DNA of 64,000 bases from Magnolia sinica (taxonomy: Eukaryota > Streptophyta > Magnoliopsida > Magnoliales > Magnoliaceae): the NCBI RefSeq assembly GCF_029962835.1, contig NC_080584.1, positions 82,426,862-82,490,861 on the forward strand, in the 5' to 3' direction. The position numbers and the translations under genes are program-made. How positions within the stretch are numbered: the stretch's first letter is position 1; the number at the start of each line of letters is the position of its first letter. Shown here piece after piece: positions 35,721-45,892 of the stretch. The notes beneath the pieces were generated by a model. It ran no database searches and had not been told where the DNA came from. It saw only the letters and a program-made list of their open reading frames with translations.

Positions 35721-35749
35721 CATCTGTTCCTAAAAATCGTTTATATCTA

Positions 35750-36850
35750 GACAAACTATTCATACCCATTTAAAATGTTAAATTTGTTAAACTTATCAAT
35801 TTTCATTTCAAAATGTTAAAATTTTGTCAAAATTACAGTGTTTTTTAAATCTCATTGTTTAATCAATATAAAAAAATTAATTATTTAATTTTCTTTTTCA
35901 AAATGTCAATTTTTTGTCAAAATATCCATTTTTTAATCTTCATTGTTCTATTTTTTTTATTCTCAAAATTTTAAACAAAATCTCATTTTTGTTTTCAAAC
36001 TTTTCAAAAAAAAAAAAAAATTTCAAAATACAAATTTTGATTTTTTTTTTTTTTTCAAAATCTCTTTTTTTTTAAAAAAAAAAAATCACCATTTTTTTTT
36101 TCAACTTTTCAATTTTCTTTTTCAAAATGACAATTTTTTGTTAAAATCTCTAAGTTTTTCAAATTAATTATTTTTTTTTTCAAAATCTCAAATTTTCTTG
36201 AAAATTTTTAAATATTTTTTATATCAAAATCATAATTTTTTTTTTTTTAACTTCTCAAATTTCCTTTTCAAAATGTTAGTTTTTTGTCGAAATTTTGATT
36301 TTTTAATCTCATTTTTTCTTCATATTTTCTATTCTTTCGAACTTCTCCATTTTCTTTTTTTAAAATTTATATTTTTTTTTTTTCGAACTTATCAATTATT
36401 TATTCAAATTCTTTATTTTTTTTTTCAAAATCTAATTTTTGTTATCTTACTTTTCAATTTTTTTAAAAAATACAAAATCTCAATTTCTTTTCCAAAATCT
36501 TTTTTTTTTTTCAAAGTTGCCAATTTTTCACAATTTTTTTTTTTAAATCTTTGCGATTTTCTTTTTCAAAATATCAATTTTTTTTTTCAAAATTATCAGC
36601 TTTATTCAAACTCTTAATTTTTTTTTTTCAAAATCTTTTTTTAAAAAAATTATTAAATCATAGTTTTTTTTTTCAAAATCTAAAAATTTCTCAAACATTG
36701 TTAATTGTTCTTTAAAACTTCTCAACTACTTTTTCCAAAATCATAATTTTTTAAACCTCTCAATTTTCTTTTTCAAAATGTCAATTATTTATCAAATAAT
36801 TAATTTTTTTAATCTCAATTTTTCGAACTTCATTTTCTGAAATCTTGGTT
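35750..36850. repeat. 1.1-kb T-rich low-complexity tract
   Basis: Imperfect, irregular repetition of units like TTTTTCAAAATCTCAATTTT and TTTTTGTCAAAATTTC, with almost no G for about 1.1 kb. Open frames here are phenylalanine-rich artefacts. It looks like slippage-expanded sequence seeded by a short TTCAAAAT word; its origin is unclear. Confidence 0.8.
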
Positions 36851-37059
36851 TTTGATAAAATACTAAGGATGTAGAGTGGGATTTTTCATATAATATTGTA
36901 AAGCATTTAAATATCAGTTTTAAGGCAAAAAATAATAATAATAAATTTCACTTAATTAATACAAAAAAAAAATTTCAATGCATTCAATAAATTAATAAAA
37001 ATAAATTCTCTTATGTAAAAATAAATACAATTAAAGCACTGAAATTCTATTAAAAATCA

Positions 37060-37386
37060 ATTCTTAGATTATAATAAAGTACAACTTTCCACCAAATGGG
37101 TTGGGACAAAAGTGAATTTACGATGGACTGTAATCAGTCGCAAAAGTGGATCAAATCCGACGCTAAATGTCATAGGTAGGGTTTGGCTGGAATTTTGCTC
37201 AAAAATCTTTAATTGCAGTGGACGTAGTTGGTCGCAAATTTCCGACGGAGAAAATCTGTCGCAAAATCTCATTTTATAGCCAAATTCTGGCCTGTATGAG
37301 TTTTTTGATTAGCGACGGACGATGTCCGTCATTAAATCATGTACTTTTTTTCAAAAATCCATTGTAAATTTACAATTTTTACAGTG
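37060..37386 (-). mobile_element. CACTA-like transposon end
   Basis: On the minus strand a terminus CACTGTAAAAATTGTAAA at 37386 is followed by subterminal motifs of the GCGACGGA…TCCGTCGC type (GACGGACATCGTCCGTCG, TTTGCGACAGATTTTCTC, TTGCGACCAACTACG), a layout typical of CACTA elements. It is a different family from the end at 30370: the terminal triplets flanking the two do not match. The partner end is not identified. Confidence 0.5.
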
Positions 37387-38370
37387 CCCATCATATCTAC
37401 TAGCCATGTTAGAATGTTTTGAGGCAGTTTCGTATGACCTTGCTATTCTCATGAAGACGCTCTTCTATTTTCTCACTGAAATTGATATTGCTAGATTGTC
37501 TTGATTACCTGGCTAAAGTTGTGGGCTTTTCTCAACTCTTGTGGTGTGGTACATTTTTATTTATTATTTATTATTTATTTCATTTTTTCTTCCCCCTTTT
37601 CCATTGCACCCAAGGTATGGGTTGCTCCTGTCCTCTTTTTCTTAGGATGCACCCACTTATATATTTCAGGCTTGTCCTGCATTACTAATAAGAGTATCCT
37701 CGTTTGCTTCCCCCTACCCCGTAAATAAAATAAAAATAATAATAAAAAAACCTCATCCAAAGTCTAGTTTGCCTGATAGAAGTTATTAAAATAGAAAACT
37801 CCTAATTAAAGACTTTCCAAAAGTCGTTATTAAGCAAAAGTAAAAAACTTCTAAATAAATAAAACTTCAAAATATGATAAAACTTGGAATTACTAAAAAT
37901 AGTTAATTTTCACTAAATTTTTTATTTTAACCTTTATGGCGAGTATTTTTCGCAAAAGGGAAAAGCACGACCTAGAACGTTGGTTGGTTGATCCCAGATG
38001 GTTTGTTAAGTAAAGATTAATAGGTTATGCATTTCATGAAGATATCTGGATCAAAAGCTATGCTTGTTCTTTTTATGAATCACACTTCGAAGGACAATTT
38101 CTCACTATTGGGAGTAAATTTCTTCATGCTCATGAGCACGCCTAGTGGCTAAATATATCATGCCCTTCATAAGACTGGGTTTAGATCCAATGGATTACTT
38201 CCCCTTCCATTGGGCCTTCTTTTGGTCCAACCATGCTGAGAATGTATACGTGCCACGTCCTACGTCATCAAGCTCATGACATAAACAGTATTGATAATCG
38301 AAATGGACTCCAATCCAAGGGCTAGAGTCCCCTGGGTATCCTATTCCTTATGTTGCCCTAAATTTCGATA
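37387..38370. other. No gene recognised
   Basis: Contains a short plus-strand open frame (37322-37504) whose middle (about 37400-37500, ECFEAVSYDLAILMKTLFYF) looks protein-like, but I cannot place it in a family. The remainder is AT-rich and unassigned. Confidence 0.4.
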
Positions 38371-38374
38371 TCAA

Positions 38375-39160
38375 TTAGCACCTACCCACATCCTCTCCAA
38401 CCACTTCTTTATGAGCACATCAAACACCCAGCTTTGTGATACCGCCATGCTGCGTGCGTAAAATCCACTCATGTGATACCTTTGGTGTTGGGCCCATAAT
38501 GGACCAATTTTGTGGGTAGACCGTGGGCCAAAAATTAGCTGGATCCACAACTCAAGTGGGCCACACTTTAGGGAACAATGGATGGGGTGCCAGCCATAGG
38601 TTTGAGTGTAAGCCAGCATGATATGCGTCTTTCATCCAATGGCAAATTGATGGTAGGCCAACCTTTTGCATGTGACGCCACAATGGAGTGTATCTGTCAT
38701 TAGGACGAAGGGTATATATAAAAACCAGCCTGATTCAGAATCTCAAGTGGGCCACAATGTATAAGGACATTTTGGGCTCAACTTGACACTATTTCTACAT
38801 TATGGATCATTATTGTGGGGAAAGGTGTTATGAGGTCGACCTCATGGGAGTTACCCATGACGTCCAGCTTTGTGGGCCCCACCATGATGTGTGCCGGATA
38901 TATATTGATTTCAGATGGCATGGCGTACCTAAGCTCCAGATATGGGTGATTTTGGACAATATCCCAAGAGGAATTTAACTGTGTCAGTGTAGTAATATAT
39001 GGGACGTTTATTCATTCTGGTTGGCTGGTTGGTGCATCTTCTTGATGGATTGGATTGCATATACAAAACTCGGTGGCCCCCACATACAACCTGAAAGGCT
39101 TTTTAATGGGAAGTTTCACTATCGCAACTGTTCCCTATAGTGTGGCCAGTATTGAGCCAG
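38375..39160. repeat. Cluster of degraded MITE pieces
   Basis: Pieces of the GTGGGCCCCACC-type family: AACTCAAGTGGGCCACACTT near 38550, ATCTCAAGTGGGCCACAATG near 38745, TTTGTGGGCCCCACCATGAT near 38870, and CTATAGTGTGGCCAGTATTG near 39135. They are too rearranged to draw element limits. Confidence 0.5.
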
Positions 39161-39345
39161 CTTCTTTTCTTCTTTTGTTGCTGCCAAGCATAACATGATA
39201 GGGTGCACATGATGGACGGATTGGATGTCATGATGTTGTAGGTTAAGCTCAACCTATAAGGCTTTGAAGTAGATCAGCCTCAGCTAGTTTCGTCCATTCA
39301 CCAGTTCTTGGTATTTTCCAAGGATTCTTTTGCCTTTCCAAATAG

Positions 39346-39420
39346 TGGGATCCTTTACCCTTAAGCAGTCGGTTCCTTTAAGGTTACCTTTAAGCAGGGG
39401 TTCCTTTACCTTTGAGTAGT
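39346..39420. repeat. Short minisatellite, three units
   Basis: Three imperfect units built on GGTTCCTTTACCTTTAAGCAG. The minus-strand open frame across it is lysine-rich and has no known domain. Confidence 0.55.
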
Positions 39421-40069
39421 AGGTCTCACGGACGGGACATAGCTTGTCTAGTATCTTTATTTTAGCCTTTTTCTTTTTTCTTTTTTTCGTCTGCCCTATG
39501 GGCATTACATGTTGATATCCTCGAATTATGGTAACCATCCATATTTTTGGGGCCATCATAGTTGATTATATTGCAATAACCACACTTAAAAATCAACTCA
39601 ACTTTTTGCTTTTGCTAGTGGAATGTGGCAATCCAAAATGTTTTTTTTTTTTGTTTCAATGTTTTATAAGTGATCCGGATGTAGTGATGATCAATATCAC
39701 CATTTTCCCATAGCTTTAGTTCCCTGTCGAGTAGCATCCGTTGGATAGTTCATGTCATTGGACCATTTCTGCATGTGTACTTAAATGAGGTAATACATGC
39801 TGCGGATCCTGAGTCGGGCAAAATGACCTCCAGCCCCGTGGGTGCAAATGGGTTAGGTTGAATGGGTTATTGGACTTGAAATGAAAACTTGTGAGGTTGG
39901 ATTAAAATAAAATAAATTAGACCTATGAGGCTGATCTGGGTCCCCTCAAAGTCAATTGGCCCTAGCCCTACCTAGACCCAATTTTTAAATGGGCTTGTTT
40001 TTGTTCATACTAAAATGGACCAAACCTAGACTCATTTGAGACCTAAGAAAAAATAGTTAATTATGCTTA

Positions 40070-41406
40070 TGTTGAGGGTCAAATAATGCATATTATACCC
40101 CATTTATTACTTAGTTTTATGAACTTGATAATAGTTAATGTTTTATTTTACTTATGTTTGTGTTGCAAAGTAAATTTAAGAGCTTTGATTGAAAAGAGTG
40201 CTAAAAGCATGGATTTGATGTTTAAGAATCACCAAGGCAAAGAATGGATCTTAGAAGGTTAAGATTGAAGAATTCACAAGCTAAAGATCTAAGAAAACTA
40301 AGTGAGAAATGAAGAGTATTGAAGACTTGAAGTGAAGAAAATGAATTCTGAAATTGTCCTGAAAATAAACATATTCCTAAAAGTGTCCTGAAGAAGCATA
40401 TTCTGAAACTTTGGGGCATTCTGTGAAATTGTGCAGAGTTAAGCTTATTTTGAAAAATTGCGTAAATTTAAGGCGATTTTTAGAGTTTTCCAACTAGGTG
40501 CGAAAGTTGAAGTTCCACAACTATAAATAGGACTCCCTAACATGTTCCTAAGCAACTTCTAGGGTTTGTGGAGTGGAGCAAAAGCGTGGAAAAGCCGTCG
40601 CCAAGCATTTTTCTTCCATTTCTTTAGTTGTTTTTATACTTTTCTTAAGAGATTCTAGTTCAATCATGTCTATGGTTGGCTAAACCTCTTAGCTATGGCT
40701 AAGATGTGAAGCTTGTAGTGTGATGGGATGTTTTTTATTACTTTGATTCATGTTTAAGTTGGATTATCTTTGATTCTAGTTTGATTATAAGAAATACTTT
40801 CGGTTTTTAATGGTTCGTTGTGACTTAAATTATAATAAATTTGCGGTAGCTTTGAGTATGTTTTTTTCATGTATTGAGATTGTGAAATTAGAAAATCTTG
40901 TTAGTCACCATCGTCTCATGAGCATGGTTGGGTGATGGAATCCTTCTAATCTTCATGATAATCTTATGATTGGTTGTGGGATTGGTAAATCATGTTGTTT
41001 GCCTTGTCTCATGGGCATGGTTTTGTGATGGAATTACTTCTAATTCTCACACCTCTCATCCATTAAGAATTAGGTCAAAAGAAGTTCAGATTTGGTTTTA
41101 CTGAGATATCTTCCAATTGGATAAGATGAGACTCTAATTCCAGTTGTGTCATTGAATCAAACATAGATCTCCCTGATCTCTACAAGTGAATCCTTGAAAA
41201 CCCTAATTTCCCACATTTGAATTTCTTAAATTTTTTATTAAATCTCTCACAATTACTCTCTATACTTCCAGATTTAGGTTTTCATCTTTTTCTAGTTTTT
41301 CTTCTAGTTGCTTTCAGAATACTCACGAAATTAGTTCCTGTGAATTCGACCTCGGTCTCACCGAGATTATTACTACATCGCGACCCTACACTTGGGGTTG
41401 TGAATA
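40070..41406 (+). mobile_element. Solo LTR of an Athila-type family, 1.34 kb
   Basis: Starts TGTTGAGGGTCAAATAATGC and ends CTTGGGGTTGTGAATA, closely following the order of the 2.2-kb Athila LTRs (shared blocks GCTAAAAGCATGGA, ACCAAGGCAA, TTGTAGTGTGATGGGA, CTCGGTCTCACCGAG). It is about 900 bp shorter, so it is a different subfamily. Flanks GCTTA (40065-40069) and GTTTA (41407-41411) match at four of five. It lies inside the hAT-like element and is therefore younger than it. Confidence 0.8.
40522..40530 (+). promoter_or_regulatory. TATA box in solo LTR
   Basis: TATAAATAG, followed by GGACTCC, at a position equivalent to the TATA box of the longer Athila LTRs. It may still be a weak promoter reading to the right. 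Confidence 0.45.
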
Positions 41407-41977
41407 GTTTACAGATATTTTTGTTCTCATTTGGGCAAAGCTATAGCAATAATTCACCACCTTCTTTTCTAAAACATGGTTCTTCATCCACTTCTTTGTG
41501 CTCATCTAAACAATGCAAGATGGAGAATATATTAAATATCATTCATTCTAGTTGAGCTATTCTAATAATTTGATTTTACCTTTTGAATTTAGACAGCTAG
41601 TCATTTTATCTTTTTAGCATCAAAATTAATAACAACCACTGGTTGAATTTTGTAACATTATTTGTATGAAATATCAACTGTAATTTATATACTTGATTCA
41701 AACACAACCTAGACCATACCGAAACTCAACCTATTTAATAAATGGGTCAGGTCTATGTCACCCAGACCCTAGATTAATCTAATGGGTTGGGTCTAGGTCA
41801 CCCAGGCCCTATACCTGGCCCATTAATTTAATGGGTCAGATTTTATTTTATTTTTTGGCATTTTTTTTGGTACTTTGACCCAACACATACCCAACCCAAA
41901 TTTCATTGGGTTGGGTCTGAATCCAAAATTCCTACCTGATTCTTAAACTGGTTGGATTCCAACCCATTTGCACCCTT

Positions 41978-43170
41978 GCTTACTCCAACTATGACCCTAA
42001 AAATTCTGTAATTTCATGGTGAGATTAGCTAAAGGGCTTTTTACATAAATACGGGCAAGGTAAGGTTCCGTAAGAGTGTGGAAATAGCACCAATTATTAT
42101 TATTATTTTTATATCTTTGAGCGCTGTTTACATTTTTCTCAGACGAAAATGCCTCTAAACACCTTTTTCAATTTTCTATGCACTTGTCCATTCTTTTATC
42201 ATTATTCCCAATCAAACTCTTCTTCTACCACTGTGGCTAGTAAAAAATTTAATTGTAAATTTACTGTCTACCGTGGCCCACACGAACTAATTTGAATTTT
42301 TAAGCGAAATATTTAGGCATAATTTCCAACTTTATGGAAAGCTCGAAAGCTCAAATCCTATACACATATTTCATATTTGCACAGATCGCATCTGTAGATG
42401 TGTACATCTCTATGCACATGAAATTCGCAAACCTCTTTAGTTTGCCAAATTCACGAATTTGCAAATTTTAATTACCAAATTCTTAAATTCGGCAACTATT
42501 GTGTTTGGATTGGGATTGATTGATAAATACAATAATCGCTGAATTAGCCTAAAGGAGCATAAATCATGAACTCGCCAATTAAAAAGAAAAACACACTAAA
42601 ATTCTCCAATTCATGAAGTTGGGAACTCAAGGGCTTCCAAAGGTTAGGTTTGAGAATGTTTCCTCATCCATAACAACGCGTCCATTCGGTCCAATAGTTA
42701 TGCAATTGATCCAAATGATGTCAGGAATAAACAAGCAATAAAAGTGAACCCCACATGATGAAAAGTCCAATCAATGACCCTTAGTGTAATCAATATAGAC
42801 CATCAAATTTCAAAACCATCGACATTAGAATTATCAGGTCAAATTATTTTGAGGGTGATGGGCAATCAAAGATGAACCCCACATATGACAGATAGCAATA
42901 AAACCTGTCTGATACAATAAATATGGACAATCCATTTCCTAGTGTTGATCAATCACAGTTAGGATCACCTGACTAAAAGTAATTTTTTGTGGATGGAATA
43001 ACAATGAAAAGTGGGCCGCACATGATGACAATGAGGAGGTTTTGTGGGCCTATTGGGCTGACCTCGCTTCTGATCGACTTCATGCATGCTACTGGTGTGG
43101 CCCTAATCTGGTTTTTCAGAATCAAATTATTGTTTTAAGTGCACAGGTGACAATAGCATGTTCTAAAACT
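41978..43170. other. No gene recognised
   Basis: AT-rich sequence with short frames only. No domain, RNA gene or element terminus was found. Confidence 0.5.
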
Positions 43171-43446
43171 CCATAAGATTTTAGCCGAGTTGGAATTTGG
43201 TTGTAGGCAGACCTGTTGAGTCAACTCACAGACTTAGTCGACTCAACACGACTCAAAGCGAGTGACTCACTTCATTGATTTTTATTTTTATTTATTTATT
43301 TATTTATTTTTTAATTTATAAAGTAAGAAGGTGGACTCTACAAGATTTTATACGAGTTGGAACTTAGGTGTAAGCAGACTCGTTGAGTTAATTCACTGAT
43401 TCAGTCGACTCAACATGACTCAAAACATGTCACTGGCTTCAGTGAG
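43171..43446. repeat. Direct repeat of about 105 bp, two copies
   Basis: A block with AAGATTTTAGCCGAGTTGG … AGTCGACTCAACACGACTC (about 43174-43278) recurs as AAGATTTTATACGAGTTGG … AGTCGACTCAACATGACTC (about 43339-43446). A TTTATTTATTTATTT-rich spacer of about 60 bp separates them. It resembles the tandem ends of a small repeat element. The following GGGTTTCAAACCCAAGACC is a common repeat-associated motif. Confidence 0.65.
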
Positions 43447-44439
43447 TTCTTCGATAAAGAAGAAAGAAACGGGTTTCAAACCCAAGACCAATAGTAGATA
43501 AAGCGATGTCTCTGACCAAGAGGCCAAGCACTGTGTCTTATGCATCACCTTACATTATTTTTATAGTTTATTATACATAACTCTTTAAAATATTTACAAA
43601 TAATATCAATTTAATTATTAAACATTGAGTCAAGTCCAATAAAGATGTGTCTGAGTCTTCGAGTAAACCCAGCATGCCTAGACATCAAGTTGAAACAAGT
43701 TTTTAAACTATGGTGCAAACTGAAACCCAAAAATAGCAAAAAGTCCCAAAGTTTGGAAAGTTTTCCATTGAGAAAGATGAATGCATACAGGACATTAAAG
43801 ATGGGGCATCACCGCATCTACGTAGTTTCTTACATGGATTATGAAAATAAAAGATATAAGATCTCTATAGCCAGGCACACACAGCAACCCAAACCTCTAA
43901 ATAGATTTGTATGTGTGACAGAAGATCAACATCCAGCACACATGGCAGTGTAGTGCATGTGAATGATCGGATCATTCTAAAAGTGGAATCACTTCAGCAC
44001 GCACTAGCCCAAAATCAGGCTAATTCATGTGCGGAAGAGAAAAAAAAAAATGGATGTTTGGAACAAAGCTTACCATTGGTCGAGATACCCATGTAGCCCA
44101 CCTGATGTGTGGACCTTGATCTTTGAGCAACGAACATGTTTAGGGTGGTGATCCCCACCTGAAGACTAACCAAATCTCACACAAGTTTTGACATGTTGAC
44201 TCATACGCCGCCGAATCACATCTTCTATCTCTTGCCATGCAGCATTTATCATCTAACTAGCAGCTGAGTAGAGATGTTCTTCCCAAGCCTGATTTTCCAT
44301 TGACCCCCAACATTTTTCATGATAAAACTCGCCTTGCAATCTTGGTTCACAACTTTATATAGAGAGAACATGATGATCACTGTAATGAATGAATAATGGA
44401 CACTGATGAATGAATAATGGAACTATATTTAAAATAAGG
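43447..44439. other. No gene recognised
   Basis: Holds a 102-codon plus-strand frame (43645-43953) without any family resemblance I can name and a short A-run. No other feature seen. Confidence 0.4.
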
Positions 44440-44735
44440 TTTGCTAGCAAGGCTCGCTGGGGCTGTGTCAATGAGCGAGGATGGCCCATCTGGGGCCAAC
44501 CTTGGGCTGGAGCACCAAATATAAATGAGGGGTAGGCTCAGGCTTAAAATTCAAGCCCATCCCATTTGGGGACAAGCTCAGGCTGGAGTATCATTAAAAT
44601 TCAAGCCCATCTCCGGGCTCTAGCTGGACTATTTTAGCTAGTCACACGCCCAGGCCAGCCTCGCGCTTATGTTGAACAATGTGGGCCGGGCTGGGAAAGA
44701 ACTTGGCTTGGCCCTTTGATACCTCTAGGCTCCCC
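44440..44735. repeat. GC-rich hAT-like repeat remnant
   Basis: Built from GGGCTGG, CAAGCCCATC and GGCCGGGC words with a right end GGCCCTTTGATACCTCTA whose reverse complement (TAGAGGTATCAAAGGGCC) is typical of hAT-type MITE termini. The opposite terminus is not clear. Confidence 0.5.
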
Positions 44736-45557
44736 AAATCGATTCACCCCTTTTGTTCCACCATGTGATGATCCAAACAGTTTATCTAGGAGTTCCCACC
44801 ATTGATGGTCCATAGAAAATATCAGTCATTAAAGATATCAGATCCACAAAAAGCAACTTTGAAACAACATGGCACAGAAAAGCAATTTGCCAGACACATT
44901 TGTGTGGAAGGTGAAAATCTCCTATTGGCTATCAGTGAATTCTTATCCACATTTTCTTTTTATGACAACAGGGTGTCCCCACCCCATTTTCAGGTGAGAC
45001 TAATCCCTGTGGATGCAAGCAATCACCCGCAAACCATGTGCATTGGGTAAAGCACGGGGAGGGGACTCGATCACATCCGTGGGGAGCAAACCCACGACAC
45101 TAGCCATTCTTCTCCACATGAACCATGTATTATGGGACCTTCTGCAGGAACGGCCTGGATCATCACATTTAGACTTATGTTTTGCACATTCTCTTCAAAG
45201 AAAGACCCACCAAACAATCAATCATGTATCTCTCACCTTTTGATTCCAGCTTGTAGCTTGTGTACTTAGTCCATGATTCCCTGCTGAAAAAACATTGAAA
45301 ACAAAACACATTATCGTAAATCATAATAATGTTGGTTTTTTCAACTTTCTTTTCTGAACTTTTATACGATGTAAGTTGGTAAAACCCAAAAAGAACGTAT
45401 ACTAAACAAAGTACTTGATGCGTTCTGTTAACAAGCGCAGCTCAAGATGAGCAAAACTCGCCGTTTTAGCCACTGAGGTGGTTGGTGCGCATCACCCTCT
45501 TGTTATATACTTTTCCTCATTTGGCATACACTTGAAAACAACACCTAACACAAATAA
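44736..45557. other. No gene recognised
   Basis: Short overlapping plus-strand frames (44802-45050, 45013-45243) with no family resemblance. I find no other support for a gene. Confidence 0.4.
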
Positions 45558-45817
45558 GGGCTGGTTTGGGAGCTTGGAAAATAAGAGGGGAAGTGGCATT
45601 TTCTTTGAAAGTAATTTTCAAGAAAGCATTTGTAGAGAAATAATAATAAGAAAAAAGGTGGCGGAGGAGGGCTAGGAAATTCTTTTAAGACTTTTTCTAT
45701 GAAAACACATTCTTAGAAAATGTTCTCAACCAGACAGTGAACTGCCAATCAAGGGAAAATGTCATTTTCTTAGAAAGTATTTCCACCCAAATACTTTCCA
45801 AGCTCCCAAACAGGCCC
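45558..45817. mobile_element. Tourist-type (PIF/Harbinger) MITE, 260 bp
   Basis: Termini GGGCTGGTTTGGGAGCTTGG and, reverse-complemented, GGGCCTGTTTGGGAGCTTGG, flanked by the 3-bp duplication TAA (45555-45557 and 45818-45820), the signature of PIF/Harbinger-derived MITEs. It lies 75 bp beyond the stop codon of the receptor gene on the minus strand and so probably inside its 3' untranslated region. Confidence 0.85.
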
Positions 45818-45892
45818 TAAAGCCAAGGCTGAAATTTCAAGAGAATGAAACTAAGAACATGAACATGAAGAAGAACTAAAAGCCTTAATACC

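Larger units (their letters stand above)
39838..41977. mobile_element. hAT-like element split by a solo LTR
   Basis: GGGTGCAAATGGGTT at 39840-39854 and its exact inverted partner AACCCATTTGCACCC at 41961-41975 are typical hAT-type MITE termini. The subterminal DNA is rich in GGGTTGG/CCCAACCC and ACCCAGACCC. Without the LTR inside it, the element is about 800 bp. A matching 8-bp target duplication was not found. Confidence 0.65.

Noticed and set aside
35943-36617. Two phenylalanine-rich open frames
   Set aside because: Products of the T-rich low-complexity tract.
30370-37386. A single 7-kb CACTA element joining the two CACTA-like ends
   Set aside because: The terminal and subterminal motifs differ between the ends and the flanking triplets (TTG and CCC) do not match, so they are treated as two different elements.
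43470-43530. tRNA-like motif (GGGTTTCAAACCCAAGACC…)
   Set aside because: Only a B-box-like word is present; no cloverleaf can be drawn and similar words are frequent in plant repeats.
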